64,000 nucleotides of DNA from Bacteroidota bacterium (lineage in GTDB: Bacteria; Bacteroidota; Bacteroidia; UKL13-3), in assembly GCA_947464275.1 (NCBI GenBank), contig CANHVU010000005.1, forward strand, positions 1-64,000, written 5' to 3'. Shown piece after piece: positions 60,458 to 64,000 of the stretch. The notes beneath the pieces are model-generated. The model ran no database searches, was not told the origin of the DNA, and was given only the letters and a program-made list of their open reading frames with translations. The translations under genes and the position numbers were made by a program. How positions within the stretch are numbered: position 1 is the stretch's first letter; each line of letters begins with the position of its first letter.

Positions 60458-61195
60458 TTACCTGTTGAAGCTTAAAATTAAAACGGTTAGTGTTAAAATT
60501 CCTGTTGCAAATCCTAAAATTGATCGGCTTTGGCTTGCATTGAATGCCCTGATGGCATTAGGTTCAACGTAAATAATATCTCTGTTTTGTAAATTAAAAT
60601 AATAAGGATCAAACATTACCGAATCATTAAGACTAAATCTTTTAAATGTTCTCACACCATTCTGTTCGCGTATTAACAAAATGTTATTCCTTTTGGCAAA
60701 TACAGTTAAATCACCTGACAGACCCAAAAGTTCAGGAAGTGTAATTTGTTCTTCTGGTATGTTAACCAATCCTGGTTTATTTACTTCTCCAAGTATGGTA
60801 ACATGAAAATTCAATACTTTTACTGTTGCTAAAGGGTTTTTAGCAATTTTCTTTTCTATCAATGATGTTTCTATCTTAGTTTTTAAAGATTCTTTGTTTA
60901 ACTCTGTAACTTTTATCTTTCCTATAAAAGGAAAATCAATCATACCTTGATTATCTATTTTATATGAACCATTTGTATTTAAAGTGTTAACTTGTATTTG
61001 TGTTTGGTCGTCTAAATTCCCTAGTAATATTTGTAAAATATCCGATTTGTCAATCAAATTTGAGTCGACCAAATAATTAATTTTTATTTGTTCTTCTTTT
61101 TTAACCTGCTGAAAACTTGAAATTTCCTTATTACTAAAACAAGATGAGAAAATGATTATTAAGAAAATGGAAATACTTAAATTACTGAATTTCAT
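60458..61195 (-). CDS. wza: Wza-like polysaccharide export lipoprotein
   Basis: A 245-residue protein with a lipobox (IIIFSSC, Cys about 19). The Poly_export domain begins YLVDSNLIDKSDILQILLGN and shows YKIDNQGMIDFPFIGKIKVTELNKESLKTKIE. An SLBB-like domain follows (VTILGEVNKPGLVNIPEEQITLPELLGLSGDLT), then a C-terminal membrane helix (SILGFATGILTLTVLILSF). It is shorter than E. coli Wza (379), as usual in Bacteroidota. It forms the outer-membrane or periplasmic exit. It is the first gene of the locus, with 520 bp of leader before it. Confidence 0.92.
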   Translation of the reverse strand: MKFSNLSISIFLIIIFSSCFSNKEISSFQQVKKEEQIKINYLVDSNLIDKSDILQILLGNLDDQTQIQVNTLNTNGSYKIDNQGMIDFPFIGKIKVTELNKESLKTKIETSLIEKKIAKNPLATVKVLNFHVTILGEVNKPGLVNIPEEQITLPELLGLSGDLTVFAKRNNILLIREQNGVRTFKRFSLNDSVMFDPYYFNLQNRDIIYVEPNAIRAFNASQSRSILGFATGILTLTVLILSFNR

Positions 61196-61715
61196 TATTT
61201 TTAATTATATAGCTTCGCCTGGTCAGTCACATGTTTGTGACTGATTATTTGTGATGTTTCTTAAAAAATTAGTAGATTATTTTGTAAATAAACCGAGTGC
61301 GAAAATGAATTTTAAAAAGGGGAGTTAAGTTAAGTAAGTATGATATAATGCTATACTTAATGTTAATTTGGTGTTAGCTAAATGCTAAGAATGTATACTT
61401 AGGTTTTTAGTTTTATCGCTAAAGTATCGAGGTGAATTCATTTATAAGAAGTAACAAGTTAGGACTGTTCCTTTTAACTCATTAATTTTAATTGAAGTAA
61501 TTTATATGTTGTGTAACTCTATAATTTATAGATGTTATTGTAATTGGTTCAATAATAGGTTCCAACAAAAAGCATTTGATGATTGCGATAATAAAAAAAG
61601 TGAATTTCTTGCAATGAAAGTAAAAAACTTATCATTTCATTTATCGAATTAAACTTGTAGAATTAATTTCGGAGAATTTAGTTTGTCAAATGAGTTGGCT
61701 AAATAGAAAAAATAA
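61196..61715. other. Gene-free region upstream of the polysaccharide locus
   Basis: These 520 bases hold no gene. They carry the 9-bp leader hairpin (61223-61244) and a 7-bp inverted repeat TAAGTAT/ATACTTA (61335-61341 and 61353-61359). The region is AT-rich and should contain the main promoter of the ~26-gene transcript, but no exact minus-strand TAnnTTTG box was found, so no promoter is called. Confidence 0.7.
61223..61244 (-). promoter_or_regulatory. Perfect 9-bp hairpin in the leader of the polysaccharide locus
   Basis: TCAGTCACA (61223-61231) pairs with TGTGACTGA (61236-61244) across a 4-nt loop. It lies 27 bases before the wza ATG. It is not followed by a T-run in the direction of transcription, so a plain terminator is unlikely. 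It may be a regulatory hairpin of the long leader or an operator. Confidence 0.6.
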
Positions 61716-62885
61716 TTATTTCACCACCGTATCCATCCAAATAAACTCACCATTTTTAAATAAAAAAATGTCGTCATCTATTGTGAATTCAAGTCCATTT
61801 ACAACCGTTTTCATATCCAAATCAGCATTTGCAGTGTGTATGCTACCTTTAGTTTGGTAGGCTATTTTTAAATATTCAGAGTTTATTCCTTTAGCAGTTC
61901 CGCAAATAATTACATGTATAGGTTTTTTAATTCGTTTTAAAAGTGCCATATCTCTAACAGGACTATCATCTGCTACAAGCACAATATCTCCATAACTCTT
62001 CAAGGTTGTAATAGCCTTATAAACTGCTTCCAAATCATTTTCAGGCTCATCGCCTCCTTGTCGTTCACCACCTTTTTTACGGGTTTCGTCAACATCTTTC
62101 TTAAACTTTTTAAAATCCTTGGCTTCAAAACTATAAACCCCTCCTGCTAATCCTACTTTCTTCAATTCATCGGCTAATTCTCCACCATCATTAAATAAAG
62201 TATAATACATTACTTTTTCACTTTCATAGTTTTGTTTATACCAAATTAATAATTGACCAATATAAGGAAACATACTTCCTGTCATGTCTACCACAAGCGA
62301 TATTTTTTTCCAATTTGGATTTCGTTTAAATGCTCTAAAAATGGTGGAGTCTTTTAATTTATATTCACCAGATAAAAATTTATCAAATTTAATAGTAGTA
62401 ACTGCCTCCTTTGTAGGAGCCTCGTATGTAACATATCCTTTTTTATCAAAATGTGCATAAGAACCAATTAATTCACCCTTACCAAAATTACCTTCGGTAA
62501 GCATAAAACCAGCCTCATCATAACAACGCTCATACCCATTTTTCAATCCATCTTTATAAACTTCTTCACATTTTGTACTACAGTTTGGAAAAAAAGAAAC
62601 GCTTGGACCATCCAAAACCCCATGCTTAAAGGTATTACTCAATTCCATACAATCTTGTGCATCAAAAAATCTAATTTCTATACCTTGCTTTTCGTTATTT
62701 TCGTAAAAAACTTCGTACTTCAAATCGTCATTAGGCCAGTAATAGCGCCAAAAACCTTGTTTTTTACCATCAATAGTAACATTGATAGTATCGCCATCAT
62801 GTAAAGTAAAACTTTGACTAAAGATGCTTAAATAACAATTACATAAAAAAATTAAAAAGCTAATTTTTAAAAATCTATTTTTCAT
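61716..62885 (-). CDS. Secreted MORN-repeat plus von Willebrand A domain protein
   Basis: A 389-residue protein with a signal peptide (FLIFLCNCYLSIFSQS). Residues about 30-150 hold MORN/YwqK-type repeats (GKKQGFWRYYWPNDDLKYEVFYENNEKQGIEIRFF, FKHGVLDGPSVSFFPN, LKNGYERCYDEAGFML, GKGELIGSYAHFDKKG). Residues about 193-370 form a VWA domain with the MIDAS sequence DMTGS (Asp200, Thr202, Ser204) and IVLVADDSPVRDM. Such a pairing of MORN and VWA is unusual. It is secreted, with no lipobox and no sorting tail. Its start lies 20 bp after the GmhB-like gene, so the two may be one transcript. Confidence 0.85.
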   Translation of the reverse strand: MKNRFLKISFLIFLCNCYLSIFSQSFTLHDGDTINVTIDGKKQGFWRYYWPNDDLKYEVFYENNEKQGIEIRFFDAQDCMELSNTFKHGVLDGPSVSFFPNCSTKCEEVYKDGLKNGYERCYDEAGFMLTEGNFGKGELIGSYAHFDKKGYVTYEAPTKEAVTTIKFDKFLSGEYKLKDSTIFRAFKRNPNWKKISLVVDMTGSMFPYIGQLLIWYKQNYESEKVMYYTLFNDGGELADELKKVGLAGGVYSFEAKDFKKFKKDVDETRKKGGERQGGDEPENDLEAVYKAITTLKSYGDIVLVADDSPVRDMALLKRIKKPIHVIICGTAKGINSEYLKIAYQTKGSIHTANADLDMKTVVNGLEFTIDDDIFLFKNGEFIWMDTVVK

Positions 62886-62905
62886 TTCTTCAAATACTTT
62901 TTATT

Positions 62906-63397
62906 TTAATTATGATCAATTTCTTGATTTATTATGAATGTAAAATCTTGGTTAGGTTCAATTAAATAACCTTTAACTCCTGCACCATTAGCACAAGTTA
63001 CATCGCGTTCTTTATCGCCTATCATAAAACTTTTACTTGGGTCAATATCATATTTTGCAATGGCTTTTTCAACCATTAAACTACCTGGTTTTCTGCAAAG
63101 ACAAGCACTAGTTTCAGGGTGGTGTGGACAGTAATACATTTCAGTAAATTCGAAACCATTTTTTTTGCTTTCTTCTTGCAAAAAATCATGCATTTCTGCT
63201 AAAGTTTTATGGTCATATTGTTGCTTTGCAATGCCTCCTTGGTTGGTAATTACGAATAGTAAATACCCATTTTTATGTAATTTTTTTAAATTTTCATAAA
63301 TATGAGGTAATAACTTAAAATCACTAAATTGTTTTATATAGTCCCCAATTTCAAGGTTTAACACACCATCACGGTCAAAAAAAGCTGCTTTGTTCAA
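62906..63397 (-). CDS. gmhB: GmhB-like D,D-heptose 1,7-bisphosphate 7-phosphatase (HAD-IIIA)
   Basis: A 163-residue HAD enzyme starting at TTG 63397 (no ATG is available before an upstream stop). FFDRDGVLN holds the nucleophile and acid/base Asp; VITNQGGIAK is motif II; CPHHPETSACLCRKPGS is the zinc-binding loop characteristic of GmhB; MIGDKERDVTCANGAGV is motif IV. It removes the 7-phosphate from heptose bisphosphate in LPS or S-layer sugar synthesis. It is divergent from the DPM-like gene, 80 bp away. Confidence 0.88.
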   Translation of the reverse strand: MNKAAFFDRDGVLNLEIGDYIKQFSDFKLLPHIYENLKKLHKNGYLLFVITNQGGIAKQQYDHKTLAEMHDFLQEESKKNGFEFTEMYYCPHHPETSACLCRKPGSLMVEKAIAKYDIDPSKSFMIGDKERDVTCANGAGVKGYLIEPNQDFTFIINQEIDHN

Positions 63398-63477
63398 AAC
63401 TATTTTGTAATAAAATTTGCTTCAATAATAATGTAAATTGTAAAATAATCCGTTTAAGATTATTATTGAAAAAATTT

Positions 63478-64000
63478 ATGAACAACAAAATAGTAATTAT
63501 ACCAACCTATAACGAGATTGATAATGCTGAAAATATCATTAGAAAAGTAATGAGTTTGCAGCCCGAGTTTGATTTACTTATTGTAGATGATAATTCGCCA
63601 GATGGAACTGGTAATGTTGTTATAAATTTGCAAAAAGAGTTTAATAGACTTCATTTGCTTTCGCGCAAAGAAAAAAATGGATTAGGAACTGCTTACATTG
63701 AAGGTTTCAAATGGTGTTTACAACAAAAATACGATTATATTTTTGAGATGGATGCTGATTTTAGCCACAATCCAGATGATTTGATTAGGCTATATAAAGC
63801 ATGTGATGAAGGAGCTGATTTAGCAATAGGTTCAAGGTATATTACGGGTGTTAATGTAGTAAATTGGCCAATGAATAGGGTTTTAATGAGCTACTATGCA
63901 AGTTCTTACGTAAGAATGATTACAGGCATGACCATCAGGGACACCACAGCAGGTTTTGTATGTTACAAACGTAACTTATTAGAAACCATAGAACTTGACC
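63478..64000 (+). CDS. Dolichyl-phosphate-mannose synthase-like GT2 transferase, 3' truncated
   Basis: Translated by hand from ATG 63478 and cut by the window end. It shows NNKIVIIPTYNEIDNAENII, LLIVDDNSPDGTG, SRKEKNGLGTAYIEGF, FEMDADFSHNPDDL and IGSRYITGVNVVNWP, then RDTTAGFVCYKR. This is the polyprenol-phosphate mannose/glucose synthase pattern, with VDDNSPDGT and MDADFSH the metal and donor sites. It makes a lipid-linked sugar for protein or glycan modification. No stop codon is reached in the window. Confidence 0.92.
   Translation, partial: MNNKIVIIPTYNEIDNAENIIRKVMSLQPEFDLLIVDDNSPDGTGNVVINLQKEFNRLHLLSRKEKNGLGTAYIEGFKWCLQQKYDYIFEMDADFSHNPDDLIRLYKACDEGADLAIGSRYITGVNVVNWPMNRVLMSYYASSYVRMITGMTIRDTTAGFVCYKRNLLETIELD

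Noticed and set aside
34018-61195. Locus for colanic acid
   Set aside because: WcaF, WcaI and WcaJ relatives are present, but the other genes and the ABC exporter do not match the E. coli wca set; the polymer is unknown.

Overview
The window is AT-rich DNA from a member of the Bacteroidota. The evidence is direct: a type IX secretion system (T9SS) cargo protein with a CHU_C (type B) C-terminal domain beside a PorP/SprF protein and a PorE-like OmpA protein; a second cargo protein with a type A sorting domain; a TonB-dependent receptor with an N-terminal carboxypeptidase-regulatory-like domain; few recognisable Shine-Dalgarno sequences; and a tRNA promoter of the TTTG...TAnnTTTG type. Genus cannot be set from this sequence.

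Layout. 1-5006 (+): the 3' part of a giant Ig-repeat surface protein, PorP/SprF and a PorE-like protein, a T9SS cargo-plus-accessory set. 5007-5832: gene-free, with several palindromic repeats including two copies of a 74-bp REP-like element. 5833-11418 (+): a run of small stress and envelope genes (DUF1003, CsbD, lipoprotein, lmo0937-type 50-residue protein, YtxH, holin-X-like protein) ending with a POTRA/beta-barrel protein. 11436-17193 (+): PPK2, NAD(P)H-hydrate dehydratase, nitroreductase, Dps, MlaE-MlaF-MlaD and a small acidic protein. 17194-19542: an orphan Rhs core/C-terminal cassette with a MORN-repeat (YwqK-like) lipoprotein, bracketed by two copies of a hairpin plus the Rhs core start, the second copy broken. 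19543-23237: DPP4-type peptidase (-), SurE (+), small membrane protein and tRNA-Ala(GGC). 23330-33960 (-): lipoprotein/beta-barrel/FkbM operon, a lipoprotein, a T9SS type A surface protein and a TonB receptor.

34018-61195 (-) is a surface-polysaccharide locus of about 26 genes, tightly packed and probably read from upstream of wza. It holds Wza- and Wzc-type export proteins, a Wzm/Wzt ABC exporter, many GT2 and GT4 glycosyltransferases, hexapeptide and membrane acyltransferases, two pyruvyltransferase-family proteins, methyltransferases, an O-antigen polymerase/ligase-like membrane protein and a WcaJ-like initiating transferase. No Wzx flippase is seen in the window. 61716-64000 holds a MORN-VWA fusion (-), a GmhB-like phosphatase (-) and the start of a dolichyl-phosphate-mannose-synthase-like transferase (+, cut by the window end).

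The best candidates for something under-described are the duplicated Rhs cassette with its lipoprotein partner, the mixed export architecture and leader hairpin of the polysaccharide locus, the MORN-VWA fusion, and the stress/envelope run that ends in a POTRA-barrel protein. No CRISPR array, insertion sequence, prophage or recognised anti-phage system was found.
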